Positions 52,905-62,110 of a stretch of 64,000 nt of DNA are shown piece by piece; the first letter of the stretch is position 1; each line of letters begins with the position of its first letter. The notes under the pieces were generated by a model. The model did no database searches. It was not told the DNA's origin and worked only from the letters and a program-made list of their open reading frames with translations. The position numbers were made by a program, and so were the translations under genes. The stretch spans positions 114,419 through 178,418 of the forward strand of contig JAFKIY010000005.1 of NCBI GenBank assembly GCA_017306245.1, read 5' to 3'. The DNA is from Micrococcales bacterium. GTDB lineage: Bacteria > Actinomycetota > Actinomycetes > Actinomycetales > Microbacteriaceae.

Positions 52905-55900
52905 GTGTGGCGTGCCGGCAAACATGACGATGACTTCCTGGAAAACCCAGCGGAGGACTCCGGTGACCCGTTCGGCACCCACCAGCAGGTCACCGCGCCG
53001 CACGCCCTCAGCCTGGGTGATCCGGGTTACACGGTCATGAATGTGGCCGAGCCGATCTGGAATTCGTGGCGCGAGCAGCTTGCGGCACTCGGCGGCTCGA
53101 GCCCGCTCCTGCACTTCGTCGACGAACCGCACACCCGAATTGAACTCGGGGCGACGCACCCGGGCGGCCTGGCGCAGTTCATCACCGGCAAGACGACTCT
53201 CCTGTCGAGCCTGATCCGCGACGACATGGCGCTGCATGCGGCCAAATTGGCGGCGGCGGAGATCGCGGCGAAGTCGACCGAGCTGGCAACCACCCGCGGC
53301 ATCGACTCGGTGCAGCTCGGCATTGGCATCGCCCAGTGGCAGTTCGAGGGAAGCGACTACTGCGCCCCGGTGTTGCTGCGCCCGCTTGCCATCCGCCGCT
53401 ACGGGAATGATTTCGAGCTGCGTCTTCGCGGCGAGGCAACGTTGAACCCGGCCCTGGCCAGGGCGATGGAAGAGCAATTCCAGATCGTGCTCGATGCGCA
53501 GGGGTTCATCGCGCTCGCACAGCAGGACGGCGCGTTCAAGCCCAACCCGGTGATCGATCGGTTGCGGGGCCTCACGCAGCATCTGGAGTGGTTCAACGTG
53601 CAGCCGCGGCTGGTCGTGTCCTCCTTCGCGGATGTCGCGACCGCTCTCGTCGCCGACGCCGCAGACCTCGACCACCCCATCCTTGATGCTCTGGCCGGGA
53701 ATCCGAACGCGAAATGGGCGGTCGAGGAGAGTTTCGTTGCGGCCGAAACGCAACACCCGGATGCCCGCAGCCCCGAAACGGACACGCTGCTGCTGGACGC
53801 CGACGCCGAACAGGAAGATGTCGTCGCGCAGATCGCGGCCGGGAATTCCGTTGCGGTCAAGACCCTTCCGGGAACCGGGGGCACGCAAACGATCGTGAAC
53901 GCGATCGGGTGCCTGCTGCAGCAGAACAAGCGAGTTCTCGTGGTGAGCCCGCGGCGATCGAGCCTTCAGGGCATCGTGCAGCGGTTCGGCGACATCGGGC
54001 TGGGTGGTTTGCCGGTGGCCCCCGCAACGCTCCAGCGCGATGTGATCCGGGCCATCGGCCGCAATGAGAAAGCGCAGCAGCCTCAGCTCGGCGAGGTCGA
54101 CGAAGCCCTGGTCCGGCTCCGCAAAATCCTCCTTGACTACCGAAGCGCCGTCACGCAGGTGGATCCCGTCCTCGGGGTATCCGTTCTGGATTGCCTGACC
54201 GAACTCTCCCGCCTGGCCCTTCTCCCCGAACCGCCGACGACGACCGCTCGACTCAGCCGCGCTGCCGTGGAGCGGCTCCTCAACGGCCGCGCCCAGGCGG
54301 CCGAGACGATGATTCAGGCCGCGAGCCTGGGAGAGTTCCAGTACGGACCGGGGGACTCCGCCTGGTACGGTGCGTCCTTCACGTCGAGCGAGCAGGCGTC
54401 GCGGGCCCACGGGATCGCCAAGCAGCTGTATCACGTGGAGGTCCCGCGCCTTCTCCAGCGCGCGAACGAACTCCTCGCCGGCACGCGCATGCGGCCGTTC
54501 GAGTCGATAGCCGAACTCGGCGTGTACCTGCGCCTGCTCACCGAGATCCGGGACACGCTGGACAAGTTCCTTCCCGTGGTGTTCGAGCGGTCCCTGAGCG
54601 ATCTGATCGCCGCGACGAGTTCGCGCAAGGACTCCGACCACATGTCTGCGGCGAACCGGCGGAGAATGAGGCGGCTCGCCAGGGAATACCAGCGCCCTGG
54701 CTCGCACGTGAGCGACATGAACGAAGCGTTGCGCCGCATCCAGCAGCAGCGGTTCCTGTGGCAGCGATTCGTCGCCGAGGGGGTCATCCCGGAGATTCCG
54801 GTGGGCATCGCCGACGTCCAGGTCGCGCATCAGCAGGTTGTCCAGGATCTCAGTGCTTTGGATGAGCCGTTGGGAAACCACACGACAGCGACCCAGCTCG
54901 CCAATCTTCGCCTCGACGAGCTTGCGGCGAAGCTCGCGGGGCTGAGCGCCGAATCGGATGCGCTCCAGAACCTGCAGGAGCGGACGGCCCTGGTTGCGAG
55001 CCTGCGGGAACTCGACATCGAGCCGCTCCTGTTCGACCTTTCGGCGCGGCACGTGAGCGAGTCCGCAGTGACGGCCGAACTGGAACTCGCCTGGTGGCGT
55101 TCGGCGCTGGATTCCCTGCTCGAGCAGGACCGCGCTCTTCTCGGCGCGAACACCGAGGTTCTCGATCGGCTCGAAGCGGACTTCCGGATGGTGGATGAGG
55201 CGCACGCGTCGGGCAGCGCCCACTTGCTCGCCTGGCAGCTTGCGGAGAATTGGAGCGTCGGCCTCGTCGACTGGCCGGATGAGGCCGCCGAGCTCAAGAA
55301 GCTGCTGCGCGGGCGCGCAGTGGATTCGCGGGCGCTCCAGGAGGCGGCGCCGCACCTGTCCCGCTTCATCGCGCCGGTGTGGGTCGCCTCCCCTTACGAG
55401 GTTCCGGAGATCACGGATTCGATGCGTTTCGATTCGGTGATCCTCGTGGATGCCGGCGCGATGACGGTCGCCGAAACGCTCGGTGCGATTCGGCGGGGCA
55501 AGCAGGTGGTCGCGTTCGGCGATCCGGTGACCCAAACCCCGTCGCCGTTCACGATCGCGATCGGCGGCAGCTGGGACGATGACGGCCCGGGCGGGGAATC
55601 CGCGGAGGACCTCGATGAGCTTCACGCCTCATCCGCGCTGTCCTCGCTCGCGAATCTGCTTCCGACGCTGACGCTCACCCGCAGTTATCGGGCCGGCGGC
55701 GAGGATCTTGCCGAGCTCGTGAACCGCAGGTTCTACTCCGGGCGGATCGAGTCGCTCCCTTGGGCGGGGAGTTTCCTCGGCCACGGCAGCATTCGGATCG
55801 ATCACGTGGAGAACGGCACCGGAATGCCGGATGAGGCGACCGGCGCGGTCGAAAGCGTCGACGCGGAGGTCGACCGGGTTGTCGAGTTGGTGCTCGAGCA

Positions 55901-56675
55901 CGCGGCGAACCGTCCGCAGGAATCCCTGATGGTCATCACCGCGAGCCCCCGACACGCGGTGAGAGTGCATCAGGCGGTTCTGCTCGCTCTGGCGACGCGA
56001 CCGGAACTGCACGACTTCATCCTCGGGGACCGTGCCGAACCGTTCACGGTCGCCACCATCGAGCAGGCGGTTGCGGAGAGCCGGGATCGGGTCATTTTCT
56101 CGATCGGGTACGGGCGCACCCCGCACGGCAGGGTGCTGAGCGATTTCGGGGCGCTGGGGCGTCCGGGCGGCGAACGGATGCTCGCTGCCGCGATGACGCG
56201 CGCCCGACGGGCCATGGTGATCGTGAGCTGCTTCGAGGCATCCGACATCGATGAGGACCGGATGAAGTTCGGTGCCGTCGCGCTGGCCGAGATCCTCACG
56301 GATGTGACGGCGCGCAGCCGGGTGGAGGCCCTGCCGGACGACAGCGATCCGATGCTCGTGGATTTGGCGCGCCGGCTCGAGGCGAGGGGTCTTCGCGTGG
56401 CGTTGGGGCACCGCGGCAAGCTCGGCCTGGTGACGAGCAACCGCGGAATGTGCCTCACGATCGAGACGGACACCGTGCTGGGCGCCTCGAGCATGCGGGA
56501 GGCGCTGCGGCTTCGGCCGGAGCTTCTTCGGCGGCTCGGCTGGCATTACCTCCGCGTGTACGCGTTCGAGTTGTTCAGCGACCCGGATGCCGTGGCGGAC
56601 CGCGTCGTGCACATGCTGGGTGTTGATCCTGCGCCGAACACGGAGCCGATACCCATCGGCGGTGCACAGGGTTAG
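52905..56675 (+). CDS. DUF4011-type SF1 helicase-like protein with degenerate P-loop
   Basis: The 1256-residue protein has an N-terminal DUF4011-like region (WREQLAALGGSSPLLHFVDE), then an SF1 helicase frame. Its P-loop (321-329) reads LPGTGGTQT, so the Walker lysine is a glycine. Walker B reads VILVDAGAM with no glutamate. Later motifs remain: FGDPVTQTP, LTRSYRAGG, TIEQAVAESRDRVIFS and LAAAMTRARR. The C-terminus (LLRRLGWHYLRVYAFELFSDPDA) resembles the Vsr/REase-like end of such helicases, also without an obvious catalytic set. The start is a GTG with AAGGTGG. ATP use is doubtful; a DNA-binding or scaffold role is possible. Confidence 0.8.
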   Translation: MWRAGKHDDDFLENPAEDSGDPFGTHQQVTAPHALSLGDPGYTVMNVAEPIWNSWREQLAALGGSSPLLHFVDEPHTRIELGATHPGGLAQFITGKTTLLSSLIRDDMALHAAKLAAAEIAAKSTELATTRGIDSVQLGIGIAQWQFEGSDYCAPVLLRPLAIRRYGNDFELRLRGEATLNPALARAMEEQFQIVLDAQGFIALAQQDGAFKPNPVIDRLRGLTQHLEWFNVQPRLVVSSFADVATALVADAADLDHPILDALAGNPNAKWAVEESFVAAETQHPDARSPETDTLLLDADAEQEDVVAQIAAGNSVAVKTLPGTGGTQTIVNAIGCLLQQNKRVLVVSPRRSSLQGIVQRFGDIGLGGLPVAPATLQRDVIRAIGRNEKAQQPQLGEVDEALVRLRKILLDYRSAVTQVDPVLGVSVLDCLTELSRLALLPEPPTTTARLSRAAVERLLNGRAQAAETMIQAASLGEFQYGPGDSAWYGASFTSSEQASRAHGIAKQLYHVEVPRLLQRANELLAGTRMRPFESIAELGVYLRLLTEIRDTLDKFLPVVFERSLSDLIAATSSRKDSDHMSAANRRRMRRLAREYQRPGSHVSDMNEALRRIQQQRFLWQRFVAEGVIPEIPVGIADVQVAHQQVVQDLSALDEPLGNHTTATQLANLRLDELAAKLAGLSAESDALQNLQERTALVASLRELDIEPLLFDLSARHVSESAVTAELELAWWRSALDSLLEQDRALLGANTEVLDRLEADFRMVDEAHASGSAHLLAWQLAENWSVGLVDWPDEAAELKKLLRGRAVDSRALQEAAPHLSRFIAPVWVASPYEVPEITDSMRFDSVILVDAGAMTVAETLGAIRRGKQVVAFGDPVTQTPSPFTIAIGGSWDDDGPGGESAEDLDELHASSALSSLANLLPTLTLTRSYRAGGEDLAELVNRRFYSGRIESLPWAGSFLGHGSIRIDHVENGTGMPDEATGAVESVDAEVDRVVELVLEHAANRPQESLMVITASPRHAVRVHQAVLLALATRPELHDFILGDRAEPFTVATIEQAVAESRDRVIFSIGYGRTPHGRVLSDFGALGRPGGERMLAAAMTRARRAMVIVSCFEASDIDEDRMKFGAVALAEILTDVTARSRVEALPDDSDPMLVDLARRLEARGLRVALGHRGKLGLVTSNRGMCLTIETDTVLGASSMREALRLRPELLRRLGWHYLRVYAFELFSDPDAVADRVVHMLGVDPAPNTEPIPIGGAQG

Positions 56676-56679
56676 CGCG

Positions 56680-56898
56680 GTGGATTCGAAGCACACTGGC
56701 CGGGACCAATCCGAAGAGGCGGAAGGTCGGGTCGGCGGGGAGATTCGGGATGGGAAACCCGGACGCAGGAAGAATCGGCGCGTGTCCACGCCCGCCGTCC
56801 CGGGAAGCGATCCGACACCGCAGTCGGAGCCGCGTCGGCACGCCGACGATGAAAACGATGACCGGCTTAGGGCGGACAAGCCGCCGCACTGGAGTTGA
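56680..56898 (+). CDS. Small charged protein ending DKPPHWS, paired with the helicase-like gene
   Basis: A GTG 4 bases after the helicase stop opens a 72-codon frame rich in Arg, Asp and Glu, with GSDPTPQSEPRRH and a final RLRADKPPHWS. From memory, a short protein with the same PPHW end follows this helicase gene in related genomes, which is why I call it a gene. AGGG lies just upstream. It is likely disordered and probably cotranslated with the helicase. Function unknown. Confidence 0.65.
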   Translation: MDSKHTGRDQSEEAEGRVGGEIRDGKPGRRKNRRVSTPAVPGSDPTPQSEPRRHADDENDDRLRADKPPHWS

Positions 56899-56976
56899 TC
56901 GGCGAACGGCGGCATGCGGCACGACGACAACCTAGCCAAGATAGATAATAGGCTGGCATATATCGTTCCAACGCAG

Positions 56977-56982
56977 TAAGCT
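56977..56982 (+). promoter_or_regulatory. -10 box TAAGCT of the leaderless MarR gene
   Basis: TAAGCT, then CGCTTC, then the ATG at 56989. The AT-rich stretch just upstream (56941-56963, AGATAATAGG...CATATATC) has loose dyad symmetry and may hold a MarR operator. Confidence 0.5.
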
Positions 56983-56988
56983 CGCTTC

Positions 56989-57537
56989 ATGTCTCAATTG
57001 CCCGAGCCGCGTCATCCGGCCTCCGATCCTCTCATTGATCCTCGGGTGATCGACCCCCATCAGGCGTTGATCAACCGAAACGACATGAGCGAGACCGACT
57101 TGGAGGACACCGTTGCCGTGCTTTCATCCGTTCGACGTTGGCGGGAGGCAGAACAACGGATGAATGAAGCGTCACGGCACACGATGAAGCTGGGCGACAA
57201 CGACATGAAGGCGATGCGGTTCATCATCGTCTCCACCAACCAGGGACGGAGCGTGACCCCCGGCATGATCGCCAGTCATCTCAACATCTCCACCGCATCG
57301 ACGACCAAACTGATCGACCGCCTCGAAGCGGCGGGCCACGTCGCGCGGGCATCGCATCCCACTGACCGCCGGGCCATGGTGATCACGGTCAATCCGGCGG
57401 CGCACGCCGAAGTGGAGGAGAAAGTGGGCCGCCTGCACGCGAAACGATTCGAGGTGGCAGCTCGTCTGACCGCGAGAGAGAAGAAGATCGTGATCCGTTT
57501 CCTCGATGAGCTCTCCGACACGGAATTCGACGGCTGA
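56989..57537 (+). CDS. MarR-family transcriptional regulator
   Basis: The 182-residue protein has a winged helix-turn-helix (TPGMIASHLNISTASTTKLIDRLEAAGHVAR, then the wing SHPTDRRAMVITV) with long dimer helices on both sides. The stop overlaps the ATG of an MMPL transporter gene (TGATG). That is the usual layout for a MarR protein that controls an efflux pump in response to a ligand. Ligand unknown. Confidence 0.9.
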   Translation: MSQLPEPRHPASDPLIDPRVIDPHQALINRNDMSETDLEDTVAVLSSVRRWREAEQRMNEASRHTMKLGDNDMKAMRFIIVSTNQGRSVTPGMIASHLNISTASTTKLIDRLEAAGHVARASHPTDRRAMVITVNPAAHAEVEEKVGRLHAKRFEVAARLTAREKKIVIRFLDELSDTEFDG

Positions 57538-59741
57538 TGGCCGGCGACGACACTCGCAACCACACGCCGAGTTCGCCCCGCGTGCCGCGGCGGTGGGTGC
57601 GCATCCTGATTCCCACAGTTCTGCTGCTCGTGTGGTTCGCTGCGGCGGCCATCGGCGGCCCGACCTTCGGAAAGCTCTCCTCCGTCTCGAGCAACGACCA
57701 GGCGTCTTTCCTGCCCGCGAGCGCCGAGTCGACGGTAGCGATCGACTGGCAGAAGAAGTTCTCCGACTCCGGCGCAATCCCCGCCGTCGTGGTCATCGTC
57801 TCCGACACGACGATCGACAGATCCGAACTGGGGGAGTACGCGAAACTCGGTGAGCGACTCGGCGAGGTGGAGGGCGTGCAGAAGCCGGACTCCGGCCAGT
57901 CGACGACCGTGGCCGGCCCGATACCTTCCGAGGACGGATATGCCGTCGAATTCATTGTGCCGATCTCGGAGGATGCCGGCCTGCGCGACACCGTAGGCGG
58001 GCTGCGTGCCGTGCTCGCGGATGACCTGGCGGATGGCGTGACCGGTTACGTGACGGGACCGGCAGGGCTCACCGCCGACCTCGTGAACGCGTTCGGCGGG
58101 ATCGACGGGCTCCTGCTGCTGGTTGCCGGGGGTGCGGTGTTCGCCATTCTGCTGCTCGTGTACCGCTCCATCGTGCTGCCCATCCTCGTTCTCTTGACCG
58201 CGGTGTTCGCGCTGAGCGCGGCAATTCTCGTGGTCTACGCGTTCGCGAGCTGGGGCTGGATTTCGCTGAGCGGGCAAAGCCAGGGCATCCTCTCGATTCT
58301 CGTGATTGGTGCGGCGACCGACTATTCGCTGCTCCTCGTTGCCCGGTACAAGGAAGCGCTCGTTCACGTCGAGTCGCGCTGGCAGGCGATTATGCAGGCG
58401 TGGCGCGCCGCGTGGGAGCCGATCGTCGCGTCCGGCGCCACCGTGATCATCGCGTTGCTGTGCTTGCTGTTCTCCGACCTCAACTCGAATAAGAGCCTCG
58501 GGCCCATCGCGGCGATCGGGATCGTGTTCTCGCTTCTGGCGGTGCTGTCCTTCCTCCCGGCGATCCTGGCGATCTTCGGGAGGGCGGCGTTCTGGCCGAT
58601 CCGCCCCAGGTACCGCGCCGATGCGGTCGGAGACAGCGCCCAGCGGGTGTCGGGCGACTCCCACGAAGCACGCGGTCTGTCCGGGGTCAGCGGAGTGTGG
58701 AAGCGGATCGGCACGCTCGTCGCGCGAAGGCCGCGCGTCACCTGGCTCGTTGCCCTCGCTGTTCTGGTTGCCGGCGGTCTCGGCACCATCCAGCTTCAGG
58801 CCAACGGCGTGCCGCAGACCGACCTCGTGCTCACCGCGACCGATTCGGTGGCCGGTCAGGATGCGCTCACTGAGCACTTCGATGCCGGCTCCGGAAGTCC
58901 CGTGGTTGTCGTCGCGAAAGCGGACAAGGCGGACGCCATCGTGGCGGCCCTCGACAGCACGGCGGGCGTCGGGTCGGCATCGATTTTCACCGGCACTGTG
59001 CGGCCGAGCATGGATCCGAACGCTCCGGCGCCCACGCCGGTGGTGCGGGATGGGCGTGTGCTCGTGAACGCCGTCCTCGACTATGAGGCCGATTCCGACC
59101 GGGCCGAGGCGGTTGTACGCGAACTCCGCGTGAACCTGGCCGACATTGACAGCTCCGTGCTCGTCGGCGGGGTGACCGCGATCGCGCTCGACACGAATGA
59201 CACCGCCCAGGCCGACCTCGTGAAGATCATTCCGATCGTGCTCCTGGTCATCCTGTTGATTCTCATGCTTCTGCTGCGCGCGATCGTGGCACCGATCCTG
59301 CTCATCGTGAGCGTGGTGGTGTCTTATGCGACAGCGCTCGGTGTTTCCGCGATCGTGTTCAACCACGTTCTCGGGTTCCCCGGCGCGGATGCCTCTGTGC
59401 CCCTGTTCGGCTTCGTTTTCCTTGTGGCGCTCGGGGTGGACTACATCATTTTCCTCATGACGCGCGTGCGCGAAGAATCGCTGCGACTCGGCACTCGGGC
59501 CGGCATCCTGCGCGGGCTCGGCAAGACCGGCAGCGTCATCACCTCCGCGGGCATCGTGCTCGCCGCGACGTTCGCCGCGCTCTCGGTGATCCCGATCCTG
59601 TTCCTCGTGCAGATCGCGTTCATCGTCGCGTTCGGGGTGCTCGTCGACACGATCATCGTGCGTTCGCTGCTCGTCCCGGCGCTGTCCTACGACATCGGCA
59701 AGGCGATCTGGTGGCCGTCGAAGCTGTCCAGGATGGCCTAG
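57537..59741 (+). CDS. MMPL-family RND transporter
   Basis: The 734-residue protein has two repeats, each with an external loop and five to six membrane helices, and the MMPL signatures ILVIGAATDYSLLLVARYKE and FLVALGVDYIIFLMTRVREE with the proton-carrying aspartates. Such pumps export lipids, drugs or siderophores. It is translationally coupled to the MarR regulator before it, so it is probably an inducible exporter. Confidence 0.92.
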   Translation: MAGDDTRNHTPSSPRVPRRWVRILIPTVLLLVWFAAAAIGGPTFGKLSSVSSNDQASFLPASAESTVAIDWQKKFSDSGAIPAVVVIVSDTTIDRSELGEYAKLGERLGEVEGVQKPDSGQSTTVAGPIPSEDGYAVEFIVPISEDAGLRDTVGGLRAVLADDLADGVTGYVTGPAGLTADLVNAFGGIDGLLLLVAGGAVFAILLLVYRSIVLPILVLLTAVFALSAAILVVYAFASWGWISLSGQSQGILSILVIGAATDYSLLLVARYKEALVHVESRWQAIMQAWRAAWEPIVASGATVIIALLCLLFSDLNSNKSLGPIAAIGIVFSLLAVLSFLPAILAIFGRAAFWPIRPRYRADAVGDSAQRVSGDSHEARGLSGVSGVWKRIGTLVARRPRVTWLVALAVLVAGGLGTIQLQANGVPQTDLVLTATDSVAGQDALTEHFDAGSGSPVVVVAKADKADAIVAALDSTAGVGSASIFTGTVRPSMDPNAPAPTPVVRDGRVLVNAVLDYEADSDRAEAVVRELRVNLADIDSSVLVGGVTAIALDTNDTAQADLVKIIPIVLLVILLILMLLLRAIVAPILLIVSVVVSYATALGVSAIVFNHVLGFPGADASVPLFGFVFLVALGVDYIIFLMTRVREESLRLGTRAGILRGLGKTGSVITSAGIVLAATFAALSVIPILFLVQIAFIVAFGVLVDTIIVRSLLVPALSYDIGKAIWWPSKLSRMA

Positions 59742-59750
59742 TGATGCCGC

Positions 59751-60182
59751 TCACTCGGTGCGGGCGCCGCCCGTCTCCTGCTTTGCCAAGAGGTCCCGGA
59801 TCTCGGCGAGCAGTTGAAGTTCGGTCGGCGGGACTTCCGCTTCCGGCGCGCCGGCTTTGCGCTTCTCCTCGGCGCGAGCCTTCATCCGGTTGATCGGCAG
59901 CACGAGCGCGAAGTACACCGCCGCGGCGACGAGCACGAACTGGATGACTGCGGCAACCACCGCCCCGAACAGAATGTCGGCGCTTCCACCCGACAGGGTC
60001 GGAATCGACACGATCCAGGCTTTGTCGAGGTTTTCCGCGTTGAACAGGGCGCCCAGGGCCGGATTGAAGATCCCGGTGACGAGAGCATTCACGATGGCGG
60101 TGAATGCTGCGCCGATGACGACGGCGACCGCGAGGTCGATGACGTTGCCCCGCATGATGAATTCTTTGAATCCCTTGAACAT
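59751..60182 (-). CDS. mscL: Large-conductance mechanosensitive channel
   Basis: The 143-residue protein begins FKGFKEFIMRGNVIDLAVAVVIGAAFTAIV, the MscL N-terminal helix and first membrane helix, with a second helix near residues 68-95 and an acidic C-terminal helix (LQLLAEIRDLLAK). It opens under membrane tension to prevent osmotic bursting. AGAAAGGGC lies before the ATG. It is convergent with the MMPL gene, 9 bases away. Confidence 0.95.
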   Translation of the reverse strand: MFKGFKEFIMRGNVIDLAVAVVIGAAFTAIVNALVTGIFNPALGALFNAENLDKAWIVSIPTLSGGSADILFGAVVAAVIQFVLVAAAVYFALVLPINRMKARAEEKRKAGAPEAEVPPTELQLLAEIRDLLAKQETGGARTE

Positions 60183-60209
60183 GGTGTTTGCCCTTTCTGC
60201 GTGATGGTG

Positions 60210-60572
60210 TCAGGATGCGGTGCCTGTGGTTGCTGACTTTCCGGACCCGCCCCCGGTGGTGGTGGCGGCCGGCTTTCCCTTTGCGGCCGATGCAGTTTTC
60301 TCCGTTTTCGATTCTGCGGACTTCGATTCGGCGGACTTCGATTCGCCCTTGGATTCGCCACCCGCCCTGGCCGCGGCCTTTTCGCCTTCCGGCGTCGCAC
60401 GGGAGTCGTTCCGGTAGAAACCGGAGCCGGTGAACGAGACGCCGACGGGGCTGAAAATCTTGCGCAGCGCGCCGCCGCAGGACGGGCAAATGGTGAGGTT
60501 GGCATCCGAGAAGGACTGGTGGATGTCGAACGCTTCGCCGCACGCCGTGCAGCGGTAGGAATAGGTGGGCAC
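60210..60572 (-). CDS. FmdB-type zinc-ribbon protein with low-complexity tail
   Basis: The 120-residue protein starts PTYSYRCTACGEAFDIHQ and has a second CPSCGG pair, the zinc ribbon of the FmdB family, then FSPVGVSFTGSGFYRND. The last 55 residues are a low-complexity tail with SKSAESKSAESKTEK repeats. The GTG start is 8 bases after the folate cyclo-ligase stop. FmdB proteins are thought to be regulatory, but no clear role is known here. Confidence 0.85.
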   Translation of the reverse strand: MPTYSYRCTACGEAFDIHQSFSDANLTICPSCGGALRKIFSPVGVSFTGSGFYRNDSRATPEGEKAAARAGGESKGESKSAESKSAESKTEKTASAAKGKPAATTTGGGSGKSATTGTAS

Positions 60573-60580
60573 AGGGTTCC

Positions 60581-61171
60581 TTAGTCGGTGGTTGCGGGAA
60601 AAGTGGTGATGCCGTCGGGGGTGACGACGCCGTTGACCCGCTTGTCGTGGAGTTCGGTGGGCACGGATCCGACGAGCTCCCCATCGAAGATGATCGCGTA
60701 CACGGGCGGGCATTTCTCCATGGAGCCGAGCGTGCGGTCGAAGTAGCCGCGGCCCCAACCGAGCCGCATCCCGGTCCGGTCCACGGCGGCAGCGGGGACG
60801 AGGATCAGGTCGACATCGTTGATGGCGATCGGGCCGAGGAGGTCCCCCACCGGCTCCGGCATGCCGTACAAGCCATCCTGCTCTGCGTCGCTGGAGACGG
60901 CCCAGTCGAGCAGTCCGTCGTCGCGGCTCACCGGGAGGAGGACCCGGATTTCCTGCTCCTGCGCCCACGCCAGAAACGGCCGAATGTTCGGTTCGTCCTG
61001 TGCCGGCAGGTAGGCGGCGATGTAGTGGGCGTCGAGGTCGGTTACGAGATCAACGAGGTTCTGGGTGAATCCGGCGGTCGCACTCTCCAGTTCGGTCGCC
61101 GTCATGGTGCGCCGCCGCCCCCGCAACTCAGCCCGGAGCGCACGCTTTTGGTGGCCCTCGTCACCGCTCAT
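60581..61171 (-). CDS. 5-formyltetrahydrofolate cyclo-ligase
   Basis: The 196-residue protein has LILVPAAAVDRTGMRLGWGRGYFDR, the family signature, and the basic N-terminal helix KRALRAELRGRRR. It converts 5-formyl-THF to methenyl-THF with ATP. The ATG is six bases after a TAAACT box (61178-61183), so it is probably leaderless. It is divergent from galU across only 39 bases. Confidence 0.92.
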   Translation of the reverse strand: MSGDEGHQKRALRAELRGRRRTMTATELESATAGFTQNLVDLVTDLDAHYIAAYLPAQDEPNIRPFLAWAQEQEIRVLLPVSRDDGLLDWAVSSDAEQDGLYGMPEPVGDLLGPIAINDVDLILVPAAAVDRTGMRLGWGRGYFDRTLGSMEKCPPVYAIIFDGELVGSVPTELHDKRVNGVVTPDGITTFPATTD

Positions 61172-61177
61172 GCAGCC

Positions 61178-61204
61178 AGTTTACGGTGACCGGGCAGGTA
61201 ACCT
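61178..61204. promoter_or_regulatory. Interlocked divergent leaderless promoters of the folate cyclo-ligase and galU
   Basis: Minus strand: TAAACT (61178-61183), six bases, ATG at 61171. Plus strand: TAACCT (61199-61204), six bases, ATG at 61211. The -10 boxes are 15 bases apart, so each -35 region overlaps the other -10 box. Confidence 0.6.
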
Positions 61205-61210
61205 TGCCCC

Positions 61211-62104
61211 ATGGCATCACTGATCACGAAAGCGGTCATCCCCGCGGCGGGCCTCGGCACCCGCTTCCTGCCTGCCACGAAGGCGATGCCCAAGGAGATG
61301 CTCCCGGTGGTCGACAAGCCGGCCATTCAGTATGTCGTGGAGGAGGCGGTTGCCGCCGGGCTCAGAGACGTGCTCATGATCACGGGCCGCAATAAGAGCG
61401 CGCTGGAGAACCATTTCGACCGCGTCGGCGAATTGGAGGCAACCCTTCTGCAGAAGGGGGACAGTGATCGGCTGCGGAAGGTCAACTTTTCCACCGATCT
61501 CGCCGAGGTGCATTACCTGAGGCAGGGCGATCCGCTGGGTCTCGGCCACGCCGTGCTGCGTGCGCGGATGCATGTCGGCAATGAACCGTTCGCGGTGCTC
61601 CTGGGCGACGACCTCATCGACGAGCGGGATCCGCTCCTCACCCGGATGCTGCAGGTGCAGGCCGAACGCAACGCGTCCATCATCGCCTTGCTCGAGGTCG
61701 AGCCCGCGATGGCGAACCACTACGGGATCGCCACGGTCGAGCCGACCGACGCCGAGGATCTGGTGCGCATCACCGGACTCGTCGAGAAGCCGGCGGAGGG
61801 GACGCAGCCGTCGAATCTGGCGATCATCGGACGTTACGTCCTCCGCCCCGAGGTGTTCGACGTCCTGGAGCGCACGAGGCCCGGCAAGGGCGGCGAGATC
61901 CAGTTGACGGATGCGTTGCAGGAGCTCGCATCCGACGACTCGATCGCGGGCGGCGTGTACGGTGTGGTGTTCCGGGGGCGGCGATACGACACCGGGGATC
62001 GGCTCGATTACATCAAGGCGATTGTTCAGCTTGCCGTGGAGCGCGAGGATCTCGGACCGGATCTGCGGCCGTGGCTCAAGGAGTTCTCGGATGGACTGGA
62101 CTGA
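61211..62104 (+). CDS. galU: UTP--glucose-1-phosphate uridylyltransferase
   Basis: The 297-residue enzyme begins KAVIPAAGLGTRFLPATKAMPKEMLP, and has VLLGDDLID and GLVEKP further on. It makes UDP-glucose for cell-wall and storage glycans. It heads a likely operon with a GNAT acetyltransferase 6 bases downstream. The mRNA is probably leaderless. Confidence 0.95.
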   Translation: MASLITKAVIPAAGLGTRFLPATKAMPKEMLPVVDKPAIQYVVEEAVAAGLRDVLMITGRNKSALENHFDRVGELEATLLQKGDSDRLRKVNFSTDLAEVHYLRQGDPLGLGHAVLRARMHVGNEPFAVLLGDDLIDERDPLLTRMLQVQAERNASIIALLEVEPAMANHYGIATVEPTDAEDLVRITGLVEKPAEGTQPSNLAIIGRYVLRPEVFDVLERTRPGKGGEIQLTDALQELASDDSIAGGVYGVVFRGRRYDTGDRLDYIKAIVQLAVEREDLGPDLRPWLKEFSDGLD

Positions 62105-62110
62105 CCGCCG

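Noticed and set aside
52539..55625. A 1028-codon open frame on the minus strand
   Set aside because: It is antisense to the helicase-like gene, has the Arg/His/Gly-rich composition of a GC-rich shadow frame and no recognisable domain. Its 3' part overlaps the TPM-like gene in another frame.
57276..59366. A 696-codon open frame on the minus strand
   Set aside because: It is the antisense shadow of the MMPL transporter, rich in Arg, His and Gly, with no domain.
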